Shown: positions 12,717-25,800 of the stretch, one piece after another
Numbering within the stretch: the first letter of the stretch is position 1
Layout: each line of letters begins with the position of its first letter
DNA from: Mytilisepta virgata
Lineage: Eukaryota > Mollusca > Bivalvia > Mytilida > Mytilidae
Length of the DNA: 64,000 bases
NCBI GenBank assembly: GCA_028015205.1
Contig: CM051521.1
Span: forward strand, 109,034,513 to 109,098,512
Direction: 5' to 3'
Notes under the pieces: generated by a model
Database searches by the model: none
The model's input: the letters and a program-made list of their open reading frames with translations, nothing else
What the model was told of the DNA's origin: nothing
Program-made: the position numbers and the translations under genes

Positions 12717-15700
12717 CATGCATATAGCCATAAAAAATAATAAAACATATCCTATTGATAAATAATTCAATATTTTGAAAGAGTAAATGTCAATGAATGT
12801 AGGACAGAATTTTTTTTATGATAAACATTATTTTTTTTTCTTACATTTTTGTGGTCGTTTTAACTCTTCTTTGAACACCCTAGATACTTTTTAATGAAAT
12901 AATATGTTTAAATGACACATCTAGAAAGATAGATCTAACACCATTGAAAAATATAGTATCTACGATATTTGACAGGTTGGGTTGCACCCATGAAAGATTA
13001 AATTATCAAAAATGCCAAACAAATAAAACAAAGCCTTTTTATTCTCTATTTAAAATCATTTTCCAAAGGTTATATAAATGAATGGCAATGTGATCGAGAC
13101 TCCATCCGTTATGCTATTTATTTACAGAGCCGGTTATTATCTGGTGGCATCAAACAAGTCAGGAATTATCCAGTTATTATGTCAACTGTGGAAGTAATAG
13201 ATGTTATGTCAGTGAGAATAGAAAATATCAGAATAATTCAAGAACGAAGGTAAAATCTTCATGGTGAATTTTTCAAAATGGAAAGTAATAATAATAATAA
13301 TGATAATGATAATAATAATAAATTGGTCACAGAATTGCTATGCCAGTAAGAAGTGAAAGTATCCCAATAATTCCAGATTAAAAGGAAAATATATAACGTG
13401 ATAAGCTCTGAGATTATTTCAAAATAGATCAAAAAAATGGTAACAAGGGCATTTAAATTTGATGCATCAGATGGGGACATATAACCAAGTAATAATTATA
13501 TAATAATTGAATTATATCAATATAATAATTTTTCATCACATGCCAAATAATATTAATTATAGTTATGTCGAACTTGCCTATCTCAAAATTTTCCGATATC
13601 TCGAAATAATTTGCGAGTCCCACTTTGTACTATATTTACTCCTGATAACTCAAAATTCCTGTTGTTTGAAATATTTTTGAACAGCAGACAATTTTGAGTT
13701 AACGAGTATCAACTGTAATGATTGTAATTGAATTAATGACCTGAATATTTTTGTGTCGAATTCAGTGTCAAAATAATTGAACATGTATAACAAAAACCAT
13801 ATAAGAACATATCTTATTAATTTCAAAATAAATACTGAATAATAAACATTTATACTGAATTAAGTGATCGAAGTTGATACTCTAATGGATACAAATTGTA
13901 CCCAACTTCTTGCTGATCTTTTTCTGTTTGCACTAATACACTTGTAACATGAAGCGGAATTAATTCAAGAAAAACTGACTGAAATAACTTTAACTTTTTT
14001 TCTCAGTATTTCTTTCTTGTGTGACAATATAAATCAAGGAAACCTTTTTTCCAATTTTTAGTGTTGTAATTTGGATGTGTTCTTTTATATCCCTAAATTT
14101 GTCTGTTGATATGACTTAACTTCTTAAGATGACTTCCAACATGTGTACGTATTCTTCTCCTTTTATTTTTGTCGTATACATTGTACAAGGTAATATTTCA
14201 AATTTTATTAAAATTACTCAAACTGTGTTTTAAAAGTATTTTTGTATAGTTGAATTATTTTTTTCTCGCAGGCTTTTCTGTTTTACGGTACATTCTTCAG
14301 ACCCTATGATGTACCTCTTCCACGATTACCACACCATGAATGGGGACTTCTTCATGACGAATCACCGAAAAACAATTACATGTTCTCTCATGCTGAGATG
14401 ATGGAGCTTTTTAATCACACTTCAACATTTAAACGAGAATCAGACTATCCAATACCGACGCATATTTTACAAAGCATTGAGTGGTTAGAAAGTAAGCTGT
14501 ACGTAAAATCTACAATAGAAAAGAATCAGTACTTGGCAGATTTGGCTCCAGTGGCTTATATTCAGAGTGACTGTGAAGCACCATCTGGACGAGATGGCAT
14601 AGTTAAAGAGTTTATGAAATATATGAAGGTTGATTCGTATGGAACATGTCTTCACAACAAAGATTTGCCTGACAGGTATTGTCTAGAATGTTCCACAACA
14701 CACTGACTTTAATGAAAGGCTTGTGTTACACATAAATTATGTAAATGTTGTACCTTTGGACAGACCGTAGTTTATTCTGACCCCCTACTTTATTTGTGTC
14801 TTTCTTTTTACACTCCTTGACTGTTTGTTGGTCGTTTTTATTTTTTAGGATAAGCTATTTACATGCATCTCAATATTAAAATGAAAGAAAATCCGGTAAT
14901 ATGAAAAGAGATCGACTACATCTAGGGTTGTGGGGAGTTTTCTATAATGAGCAATAGCCCATGCCACAAGACAAGCACTAAGGCCGTAAGGGTGTCAAAA
15001 TTCAACAAAATAACCAAATATTCCAAATAAACAAAATACTCAATACAATAATCACGTACATGTAATAATGAGGAGATAAGACAATGTCACTTATAGGCTT
15101 TTCTAGCTCTTTATTGATAGAATATTATATATTATATTTTCAGTATTAAGGATCCTATTAAAGGAATGAGTGATCCTGAATTTTACGAATTAATATCGAA
15201 ATACAAATTTGTATTTGCAATGGAAAATGCCATTTGTGATGACTATATTACAGAAAAGTTATGGCGACCGTTACATGTAGGAACAGTCCCAATCGTCCTA
15301 GGATCTCCTAAGGTCCAAGTATGTTTTTTTTAATAATAATGCATTTAAAAAATATTTATTCGCTCGGTGAACATCTTTAAAATAATCCATAAATTGGTTA
15401 TTTTTTCTTTTAATTACCTTACACATTACAAGTTGGTCATATATTTATTATATTAAAAATTACAATAACTAAATACGGATATGTGTCAATAAGATAATAT
15501 CTGTGTAGACTGGTATATATTATAGTCTTCAAGCACACAAAAATTACAAAAATTATGTTTTTTTCTAATTTTAGGATTTTTTGCCGTCCAACCATTCTGC
15601 AATAATAGTTAAAGACTTCAAAACTGTCAAGAAAATGGCAAATTACATAAAAAGTTTAAATGAAAACGATACTGAATATGAGAAATACCTTTCATGGAAA

Positions 15701-16075
15701 CACAAAGGTGTCGAGAATACTTATCTGAAGCAGGAAATGGCAACAAGAAATTACAGTTTACCAAAGCCTGGATTTGAGTGTTTCGTTTGTAACAGGTTAC
15801 ATGAAAATATGGGACGGAAACGAAGTGGAAAACAAGAATTAGTATTCCAGGCTAAGAAAAGTCATTTCGGATGCCCAGGACCTGTGTATTATAAGGAAGG
15901 AAAGACGAGATTTGATAAAGAAAGACCAATGATTTATTTTTATTACATATCATCGTATGAAGTAAGAGCACTTCGTCATTTTTTGAAAGCTGGAAAACAT
16001 TTTTCTGACGATGACTTTTATACATATCTTCATACTTTGACAAATTCGAATGAACAACTTAGGCGGGTTAATTGA
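10296..16075 (+). CDS. FUT10/11-like: Alpha-(1,3)-fucosyltransferase, FUT10/FUT11-like, gene B (6 exons)
   Basis: Second tandem copy of the GT10 family. Exons: 10296-10388, 10761-10815, 13128-13249, 14272-14675, 15144-15318, 15575-16075; phases 0,1,0,2,0 as in gene A, giving 449 aa. The N-terminus ([20 protein letters not shown]) is a short cytosolic tail plus a membrane anchor. 'PVIIWW' is at 51-56; '[20 protein letters not shown]' and '[14 protein letters not shown]' are in exon 4; the GDP-fucose motif '[19 protein letters not shown]' is at 245-263; CFVC and 'SHFGCPGP' lie near the C-terminus. In exon 5, 36 of 56 residues match gene A. A poly(A) signal AATAAA is at 16106-16111. Intron 2 (2.3 kb) carries two foldback palindromes, a dispersed repeat and AT microsatellites. 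Specific substrate cannot be told from sequence. Confidence 0.92.
11325..11421. repeat. Foldback palindrome in intron 2 of gene B
   Basis: Arms 'GAAATTTATCcactctcgATAATTAAATTTT' at 11327-11360 and its imperfect inverse at 11388-11420 flank a loop of about 28 bases around GCTCGGACAAGCC. No coding capacity. Confidence 0.65.
11990..12210 (-). repeat. Dispersed mussel-type repeat, minus orientation
   Basis: The complement reads ATGTGTCAAAGAGACAGCAA, then GGGTCTTCAACGCAGCGAGA, then TTCAGCTGGCCCCTAAACAA, in the same order as in 39348-39490 on the plus strand. I recall this word order from many mussel sequences; that recall was not searched. It lies in intron 2 of fucosyltransferase gene B. Confidence 0.75.
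12266..12455. repeat. Foldback/MITE-like palindrome in intron 2 of gene B
   Basis: Terminal arms AATAAGAGTTGTTTTxxxGCAATTTAT (12294-12320) pair with 12412-12440; an inner stem TTTGTGAGTGA pairs with TCACTCACAAA, and the centre is ATAAAGTCC-caa-GGACTTTAT. The outer arms extend to TATGGAAT at 12266 and ATTCCATA at 12455, with a 13-base asymmetry on the left. Confidence 0.75.
12684..12708. repeat. (AT)n microsatellite
   Basis: About twelve uninterrupted AT dinucleotides followed by GTATGTATC, in intron 2 of gene B. Confidence 0.9.
13286..13322. repeat. (AAT)n microsatellite
   Basis: An AATAAT run with interspersed GAT units immediately downstream of exon 3 of gene B. Confidence 0.85.
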
Positions 16076-16740
16076 TAATTTAAGAATACATTGCTTATAT
16101 TATTGAATAAAATCGTATCAAGGAAAACTTGGAATTCTTATTACAGTGCATATAACCAAATTTATCGTTATCACTTATACTGAATAACATATTGTAACAG
16201 CTTGTGATTATCACAATTTCGGCTATTGACACTGCGATATATGATAGCAGCACATCAAAATTAAAATTGAAGAACGTTTAATACAGTAAAAATTTTGTTC
16301 TTGCACCGTCTTAAATCTGTATTGGTATGCGTTAACATATAACTATTTCAAATTGTAAGGTGTTGAGGACATCTACATGTACGCACGTCGTGTGGCCTTA
16401 TTTGGTGTAATTACACCCGACACTACAAAAACTGGTGAATGAAAATTACTGGTGTCACAAAAAAAAGAAAAAAAAGTATCACATAAAAAAATCAGCAAAA
16501 AGTTGACTGAATAGAGACGACTACTGGAAATACAGGGTCAGGTGGTACTAGTTTGACATTTCTGTGAGGTCAAACAACCTGTGTTAGAATTGGCCTCTTG
16601 GGACGTCAGAGGTATATCGGTTGCTGAATGTGCCTAAAAAGCTATAGAAATTATAATATTGGATTCAGTAATGTCAAAAACTAGAATACACAATGTAACA
16701 ATGAATCGGTGCCAGATTACATTCATGGAACTGAAATACG

Positions 16741-17168
16741 ATGATGGATGGATGAATTATTGTTTAACGTCCAGTGGCAACCAGGTTCATATCAGGACGA
16801 GAACATGTTGATATGATAATGAATATGATCCCTGCTTTGTACTAGTTCGACACGCTAAGTCGGATTTTTAATGTGCTAGCTCACGAGGTAACTGTCCGCA
16901 GGAAGACATATCAACTCACTCGGACACATTATACTGACTCCGAGCCGACCAGTCTTTGCTCTTGCTCCTAGATGCCGCGTGCTTGGCGGAGAAGCAGAAA
17001 ATACCAATTTTAATGTCTTTGGTTTGACCCGGCCGGGGATCGAACCCGCGACCTTCCGCACTCGGGGCGAGCACACTACCACGATACCACCGAATCGGTA
17101 ACTGAAATACCTTCCGCACTCGGGGCGAGCACACTACCACGATGCCACTGAATCGGTAACTGAAATAC
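16741..17168 (-). repeat. tRNA-derived SINE with a duplicated head
   Basis: Read on the minus strand, the unit begins with a tRNA-like head: CGTGGTAGTGTGCTCGCC (A-box-like) and GGGTTCGATCCC (B box, complement at about 17037-17048), followed by a body containing AAAATTGGTATTTTCTGC. The head segment 17053-17110 is repeated directly at 17111-17168 with two or three differences. The same head recurs at 25480-25613 (minus) and 39020-39180 (plus). Confidence 0.75.
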
Positions 17169-17917
17169 GAGAGCAACATCAACAATATAATTAAAAATAA
17201 CAACTAACATACATGTAAACATTTAAATTCAAAGGTACTCTATTATTTTGCCATCTATTGAATTTATTTTTGACTTAAAAACATTAAACATGTACAATAT
17301 AACTATAAAAATTGTGAGCTAAAAATCTTTTTGGAACGGAAAGAAAGAAACAATTCAAGTGTGAAATTGCTTTCTACAAGGCCAGTAAAACTTAAATTCA
17401 GGCACAATTTAAAGTTTTTTCTTTTTTACGAACCAACCATACTATATACATGTATATATTGTAATAATTACTTTTTGTACATGTACAATGTACATGTGAC
17501 AGGTGTTATCCATGAAATTGTTAATTATTGATAATTGGTAAGAAAGGACCTGGTGGAAAAATCCACATAATTTCAACAATTCATTTCAAAATTTTTATTT
17601 ACTTAATAAACAGTATGCTTAGAAGTATTTCATAGACTTTTAAGTCATTTTAAGGATAAAGAGATATCAAGAAAATTGATTTGTAATATAAATTCGATGA
17701 ATTCTTGTTTAATGTTTTCTTGGGTAACAGCTGGGCGTGTGTACAGTGAAAACCATATCAGATGAACTTATCTACACATTAAGATCTATATCTATGAAAA
17801 CAATAAATCCTTGTGAGATAGTATATACATCTGTAGTACACGAATTAAAAATAATGATGACTTGTTATCCTCTTTAACAAAGATACCTTTTCGGAGGTTT
17901 TATCTTTCATAAAACTT

Positions 17918-18433
17918 TTCGGGAGAAATTTAAGCATGAGGGGAAAATTGCTATTATCTGATATTTTCTACAATGAATTATAGGAAAGATAGGAATAATG
18001 CCTATGTTTATTAGGAGGATTAGCATATGGTATTTTTTTTTTCTTTCATAAAACAAGGGACGACAGTGGACAAAAACAAAAAGTGTAAATTGTGAATTTG
18101 TTGTGGCCTCAAATGTAAAAAATTCTCTTAAGGTAAACATTTTTGACACTAAGGATTAATGGGTTCGTTATTTTATAATAATGAGGGATGCCAAGGTTAA
18201 ATCTGAAAATACTCACCATTCTACTGAAAGATATGAATATTCGAAAGATGTCGGTGAAAAAATTTAATCATAGCACAGTGAGTATATTATATACATTTTT
18301 CCTGCTATATAAGTTCGGGAGAAATTTAAGCATGAGGGAAAAATTGCTATTATCTCACATTTTCTACAATGAATTATAGGGAAGATAGGAATAATGCCCA
18401 TTTTTATTAGGAGGATTAGCATATGGTATTTTT
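17918..18433. repeat. Two direct copies of a ~120 bp unit
   Basis: The unit beginning TTCGGGAGAAATTTAAGCAT and ending GGATTAGCATATGGTATTTT occurs at about 17919-18038 and 18313-18431, in the same orientation, with few differences. The 275 bases between the copies show nothing I recognise. The rest of 17169-19890 holds no recognisable gene. Confidence 0.85.
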
Positions 18434-19892
18434 TCTTGAAAAACAAGCATTGAAAGAAATTTTGAGTTTGAATTAGAAATATCCTTCTAAATCTAAGTTT
18501 AATTGTATTCAGGAACATTTATGCTGCAAATAGAAAGGGGTATGCAGTAAATAGACATTCCTATAGATATTATATTGAATTCGCAGTATCTGATTGATAA
18601 AAATTAACACAAACTGCTAAATATAATGTGCAACTGAGTGGTCAAACTTACAAGGCTAAACAGTCAATGACACATCCTTAAATGTTATCTCTGTTCAAAA
18701 TTTCAATCGGCTCAGTTTTCAATGAAAAATTCCTTTTCTGTTCTGAAAACATTAAAACAAAACAAATCCAGTGGAAAATTCTAAAGAACAACGAAGATTA
18801 CACTTAAAAACTTGACATATTGTAAATGTAAGAGATTAACAAAATGATTAGTACGTAAAAATTAAGCGATCGAGTGTGTACAAAATTTCAAATAAAAAAA
18901 TGAAAAATTAGATCGTACTACATAAGTGCAAGTTTGTTATTTACTGACATAAAGAAATTGGGAGAAAATTTGTTTTTGATACATCAAAATCTGTTCAACA
19001 TAATTTTGAATTGTAGCTTCGGCATCCCAGATTTGTTGCCGTGAGCACCGGAAATCAGATATAATTTGTTGAAATATGTATAAGCGACACACCAAAACGG
19101 CATCGTTCAATATTTCCCTATTTGACAATTTTTTATCAAATACTTGAATTTCGATCTTTTCTAAAACGATTGTTTTAAATTTAACAAGAATGTAAGATTT
19201 TCAATGTTCTGACTTTAATATAGTTAAATATATCATTTTTTGTTTGCGATTATCCTATGGCTTTATTAACCGCACAAGGATAAAAATAATCCGCTTTCCA
19301 CTCAGATGTGGGTTATTGTTAAAAATAACCAACATGCAACATATGAATTCACTGTATAATTTGCGCCTATTGCCTTACTAAATCCTTATTGACAAATAAT
19401 CAGACCAATATTGGACTAATATGTACATTATATTCATTACTTTATAAGTTGATCGAAGAATGCACAGGTAAGGTTAAAAACATTCAGGTTTCGTTCAATT
19501 ACTTTTTAATATTGGAGATGCAATTTACTCGGTTCTTTCATGATAGTTACATTTAACTTTTTGAGATTGATTAATACTGTTTCTATATTGTTGGTATGAC
19601 ACGTGTAACACGGTTTATGTACTGAGAACCGATTGAAAATGTCTAAAAATATTCATTGTAACTTTAACTCTTCAAAAATAAAAAGGTAAATGTCGATGTG
19701 AAATCAACCCAGAAATATCATATCTCACAAGAAGCACAGGGACCTTTTCACTTTAAATATATATAAACAACAAAATTGATAACAGGAAAGGTCACTAACG
19801 ATATACCAATCAATCAAAACTAACCAACAGACAACACCCCGGACAAAAAACATAAAAGAGCACAAAACACAAACATAAACACAACAGAGAGT
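18434..19892. other. Intergenic DNA upstream of gene C
   Basis: AT-rich and without a recognisable exon or repeat. If gene C has an upstream exon supplying its start codon, it must lie here or further 5'; I found no anchored candidate. Confidence 0.4.
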
Positions 19893-22800
19893 ATGTATAT
19901 TTTTCAATCCATTCCATAGGAAGTGGCGTAGAAGAGTGCTGTTTTCATCGTTTCTGATACTGTTCTCTGTTATTGGAACCTATTGTTATGAAATTTATTT
20001 AGCAGGTAATAATTTACAGTTATTTTTTAGTGTCAGTAATAACAATCATACAGACTATTCTCACAGGTTATGTCTGCTGAAATGACTAATATATTCACAA
20101 GTTTGTTCAATTACTTACCGAATTATAGAAGTACGGTTATTACAATACCATTTCGCAATACATGTTACACAAAGTCAGAATACGTGTATAGATTTCATTT
20201 TTTTTTTATATATATATATACTGACGAACAAATATTTCGTTTGAGTTGTAAGTTTGAATCTTTTTCAACAAATGTCTGACAATATGATTTGTTCGAACTA
20301 ATTCAAGTTTGAAAGTACTGAAAAATGTAAAAATATAAACTCAGACCCAGAAGATTATTTATGGAGTAACCGGCATCGGTACTAGTTATGCTCTTGAAAT
20401 CCAAAAGTTAAGGAACTACTGTAAGGACTTTATTCTAAACCTGCTTCTAGGATACTAACAGTCCTTTGACATGTTAATCTTTATTTTTAAAGATAGATCA
20501 CTGTCTGATGTTTGTACTGACGAAGATGATTGCCAAGCTAAGCGAAATAAAAAGAATATGGATAGAGACCAGGAGAACGTTGTAGATGCTGTTGTACGAA
20601 AATTTGTCGACGAGAGTAAACGTCCTGACATTCTACAATTCCCTACTCGAAATAATTTTAAATTGGGAAACCAATTTTCTACATTTAGGCCAGACGCGTC
20701 AAACAGTTTGACAAAAATGAATACAAATGTACAAACAACAGAAAACTTAGCAGCTAAAGGTATGCCAAAACTACTTTGGTGGGATTTTTATTCAAATGGT
20801 GCTGGAAAAAACGATACAATCACGTGTAAAGGAGGTGGCCAGTGTCATGTGGTGTCAAACAGGAAATTTACCTCTCATCCTGATACAATGGTAATTACAT
20901 AGAAAATACATGTACAAATATTAGACTTTAATCGTTTCTAATATTTTAAAGGAATATTTTTCTCACATAGAAAGAAAGCAGCCATACGAGATTAACGTTT
21001 TTATTGGATTTTTGAAACATCATTTCAATGGGGAATTTTATAAATATATGGGCTGTAGCTCAGTACAGAAGGTAATAAAACAATAATCTGATGACAAGAA
21101 AAATTAATTTGACCTAATTAATGTTTTTATAAGCATCTTTTCATAAAAAAATATTGAGTTATTAACCTTAAGACCCACATAAAGATTCCGAATTTCGACT
21201 TTTTATCCAGTACCTATAATCACCCAACAGAAATTTAAGGTATCCGGACCATAAATGACCACGTGATTATTCAAAAGTTCCCGGATGTTCCATACAACGC
21301 AATTGAAATGACCTCGGTAATTATCGGCAAACTTCGGAAATGCCAAAACTAACTTATTTTTACACACTCTGCATATAAGCAACAAAATGTGTTTCAACTT
21401 GAGAAAAATATGTATACAAAATTCCAGCTTTAAATTGTTTGATTCAGCCATTCACGGTCAAAAAGAGATACAATTTTCGATCATGATCTTTTATGGTCCG
21501 GATACCTTAAATGTTTCTGTAAAGCTACAATACAGCAAAATAAAAAGGCAGAAGAATCCCCCCCCCCCATAAAAATCCAATCGTTGCTCCCTAAGATATT
21601 ATGATATAAACCTAGTACAGATCACATCAAATTTTGAAGGGAAGATATATAAACCCTTCTAAAGAGCAAACAACAGATATGATCATTTTGCCTTAATATT
21701 GTACAGTATTGTTTTGTAGATATATGCATATAATAAATGTATGACCACCAGACTTACATAATAGTGACGTATGTTTGAGAACCACACATAAATTATTTTA
21801 CAAACTAAACTCATATTGTATTAAACTGCTTTTTATATTTTAAGGCAATTTTACATTATGGAACACATCTCAATTTTATGGACTTACCGGCAAAAAGGAG
21901 ACCTGAAGTTGCATGGGCTTTGGTGCACGAAGAATCTCCTAAGAATGCCGACTACTTATTTAACCATGAAGAAATCATATCTCTTTTTAATTACACTGCA
22001 ACATTTAAACGTGAATCAGACTATCCATTAACTACACAGTTCCTACCAAGTTTAAAGTACTTACAAAGCAAAAAGTATTTAGTGTCAATACAAGATAAGA
22101 ACAGGTATAGAACTGAAGAAAATTTAGCTCCGATAATTTACATTCAAAGTGACTGTCATGTTCCATCTGACAGAGACAAATATGTGGAATTATTACAGAA
22201 ATATATTCGAGTAGATTCCTATGGAAAGTGTAATAATAACAAAAAGTTGGCTGCACAGTAAGTTTTCAACATTTATGTTTAGATAATTCTTATATGATTT
22301 GCATATTTGGGAATACGTTCATATGATTGGTTGAGAAAGCTTCTCGTAGCGGTTTGTGAAGTTATTTATTTTTTGATAAAGTTGCTGAGGAAAATACTTT
22401 TCGTAACCAATGTAAACAAGATACCGGCGTTAATTTTCGCAGACTCGGATATATTTATTTCCGCTTCGACTTCATAATAAAATTTAATAATGACGTGTTA
22501 CATTCAAATAGTGAATAAAAATCTTTTTACCACAAAAACTAAACGGAAGTCGCATATTCATACGCCAGTCAATCTCAGTGGAATACACAACGCGTCATCG
22601 AGATTCCGAAGAAAAAGGGGGGGGGGGGGGGGGGGGGGGGAGAGGGGGGGGCAGGGGTAATTTCCTCAAATTCAAATTTGAAGAATTATAATGATTAAAC
22701 ACACTTAAAACGAATTTATCTGTGTCTAAAATGGACCAAGACACTGACAAACGAATCATAAAAGTCCTTCGGAAAAAACACAACATGCACAAGTTTTTAT

Positions 22801-25800
22801 CAATTTTCAATAGTTCGTGCATAATGAAATTTTCCTGTGTCTGAGCTTTTCAAAATTATGTTATACTCCTATACATTTTGGTCGTTTGGATATGAAATAC
22901 GAAATATTTTTGTTAAAGAAAGCTCAATTATGAACATAAATCAATAATAGCATAGATACAACAAAGAATAGCATTTAAACAACCTCACTACAATTAATAC
23001 TTATATTGTGTGTTCCAAGGGGAGTAACTCAAGTATATATAGATATAAAATCAGTTAATCACTGTAGATGTACATTCTAAAAAATCACACTTTTGCTCTA
23101 AGTAAAAAAACACATGTTAAGGTACTTAGCTATACTTCTGCATACATCAGTGTCTTCATTACTTAACAACCACATAAACTGAGAATTAATATTTTTAGTA
23201 TTAGTAATGTTGTTATTTAAACAATTGTACACTAACTCCTTCCTTAAATGAGAAAATTTTGGACATTTTAATAGAAAATGTAACTCATCTTCCACTGAAT
23301 TTATATTACAGTTCTTACAAAGTCTGTTATCTATGGGAGTTTTTGGTATAGTGTATCTACCAATTTCAATATGAAGTTTATGACTGCTGGTTCTGAACCT
23401 TGTCATACTTACACTATCATTATCACTATTTACAATGGATAGATATTTTTTTTAAATTTAAAAATATTCTTAAATAGTCTATATGTTCTCAATTTATCAC
23501 TAGTTTGTAGTTGATGAGACCACTATTTTTCAAATTTACGCTGAAGACACTTTCTTACTGCTAACAAAAGTTCTTTTCGATCTACTATTTTGTACCCTGT
23601 GAGAGTGATATATTTTATATTCTGGTAATGGTGAAATAAATGACTTAGTACAATGAGTTTCTACCAAACCAATCATGTCATAATACTTAATAGTGTTAAT
23701 AAAAGTAGAGTCATCAAGTTTATTAAAATCTTTGGTCGCAACACCAATGTTCCATGAGCATACACTCAATGACCGTTTCTTTGTCTTGTGCGTTGCCATC
23801 GTTGCTTATTTTGATTCGAATTGAAATTCTAATGCCTTCTGCTAGAAGTATGCGGAATATTCAGCACATTATCAATTGCTCTCCTCATATTAGATGCCAA
23901 CATCTTTACACCTTCTACTGTAAGGTGTCTACCATCATTTTCTATGAAATGTTTTTAAATTTCAAATGACTGAGAGAGATTATTATGGTCACATACATCA
24001 AATTCTTTTGTCTCTTCTGCTAATTCTTTTATAGCAGAGTTAATAGTGTTAACTCTAAGGTTGAGTTTTTTCTCATCTGTCCTATTGGTTGTCAATGATA
24101 TCAGGATCTTTGAGCTCGGTTTAAGGGTTTTTGTTTCATTAACAAGTTTTTGCACGTTTGTGACACATTCTGATGATGTGGAATGCATGAGCTCATTAGT
24201 TAAAACATGAAATACTATAACATCTGGATTTTCTGAAATTCCTAAATTTTGAACCACTTGTTCTGCTTCATTAAATTTAAATGCCGTTACTTTGGTTGTT
24301 TCATACTTTGAACTTAATTTCTCTGGATCAATTTTAGAGGTGTTTGATGTTCCAACCAGTAATACCTGAGGTTTGTTGACTTTTTGCTTAGTTGAATTTA
24401 CCTTCGGCCATGAATCTGTATCAAAACTTTGCTGATGTTCTGCTATATGAATCTTAAATGATGATATGACAGCCCTGATAAATGGCCCCTTTAACACCCG
24501 TAACATGCCTGCTACAATCAGCCCATTGCGTAAATATGCCATATTCGTAATTGTTCATAAGGTTTTCTCCCTTGCATACTGCATAAAAGTTTGGTTTCTT
24601 GTTTCTCCTGCTCATTTTTCAACAGTTCCTACAGTTTAGCCTTTGATTTGTGTTTTTTTTTTACAACTCAAATAAAAATTCCGCCATTTCAATCGGACCG
24701 GAAGTTCTGAAATGACGTAACTTTGTTTTCAGAATTGAGGTTTTTTACTTATTGCTAATTTTAGCTTCACCCCGATGTGTTTGAAATTTGTGTCATTTAA
24801 ACAGTAAACAAAAGGGGAATTTGAATTATCAAATTTTACACATAACCCAATGCCACGTCAAAATATGAGAAGCTATTCTATTTGATATCTTTTTAAAATA
24901 CTGCTATATTTTAATTTTTCAGTCTGCAGTTTAACCACAGTATGGCTCCAATGAATCACAAGGATTTCTTTGCTCTTGGTGCAAAATATAAATTTACTCT
25001 TGCGTTTGAAAATGCTGTCTGTGATGATTATATAACAGAGAAAGTATGGAGACCATTTCATTTAGGATCAGTACCCATTATATTTGGATCACCTAAAATT
25101 AAGGTATATAATAAATTGTTTTGTTTGTTATAAGAAATTAATGACCACTCTGTATGCATGTAACTGGTGCTTTAAGACCAGACATTTCCTTTTGACACAT
25201 GTGGTTAACGGAACATTACATTCTTACTACAATCAGTTCTAAAATTGTATAGAAACTATCATAAAGTATAATTTTGTGTTCTATAATCCTTCTCCTTGCC
25301 ACTGTTCTTGTAACTTTTGAACAGCCCCGTACCCGAGTAGACTAGATCTCATCTAGAACAGTTTCAGCTCAAGCTTCTGGAACAGTTTACAGGGGATCTT
25401 TTCATCAATTAGGTATACATCGTTTATTTTGTTTAGACCCTGTTTATTGTCTTTGATTATTTGATCATATTTGTACGATATTAAGGTTTTGACATGCCGC
25501 AGGCTTGACGGAGAAGCAGCAAATACCAATTTTAATGTCCTTGGTTTGAAACCGCAACCTTCCACACTCGGGGCGAGCACACTACCACGAGACCGCCAAG
25601 GCAGCCACAGCATAAAGGACTTATGTCTCTATTACAGTTACAACAAATTGAAAGTTAGGTTCATAAGTTTTACCCCACTCCGTCATTCCAAAGTAAACAA
25701 GTCGTGCAGTTTCTTTTGCTATGCCTGTAGATATTCAGTATACTAGTATTATGCTGATGTACAATAGTACGAGTTATGTGTCACCCCCCTCTATTTCTCT

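Noticed and set aside
20493..20890. Gene C exon 2 as a separate gene starting at ATG 20471
   Set aside because: The ATG lies in intron sequence before an AAAG acceptor; the phase joins exactly to the anchor exon and to exon 3, so this is an internal exon.
22595..22822. Proline-rich ORF on the minus strand
   Set aside because: Its proline run is only the translation of the poly-G tract.
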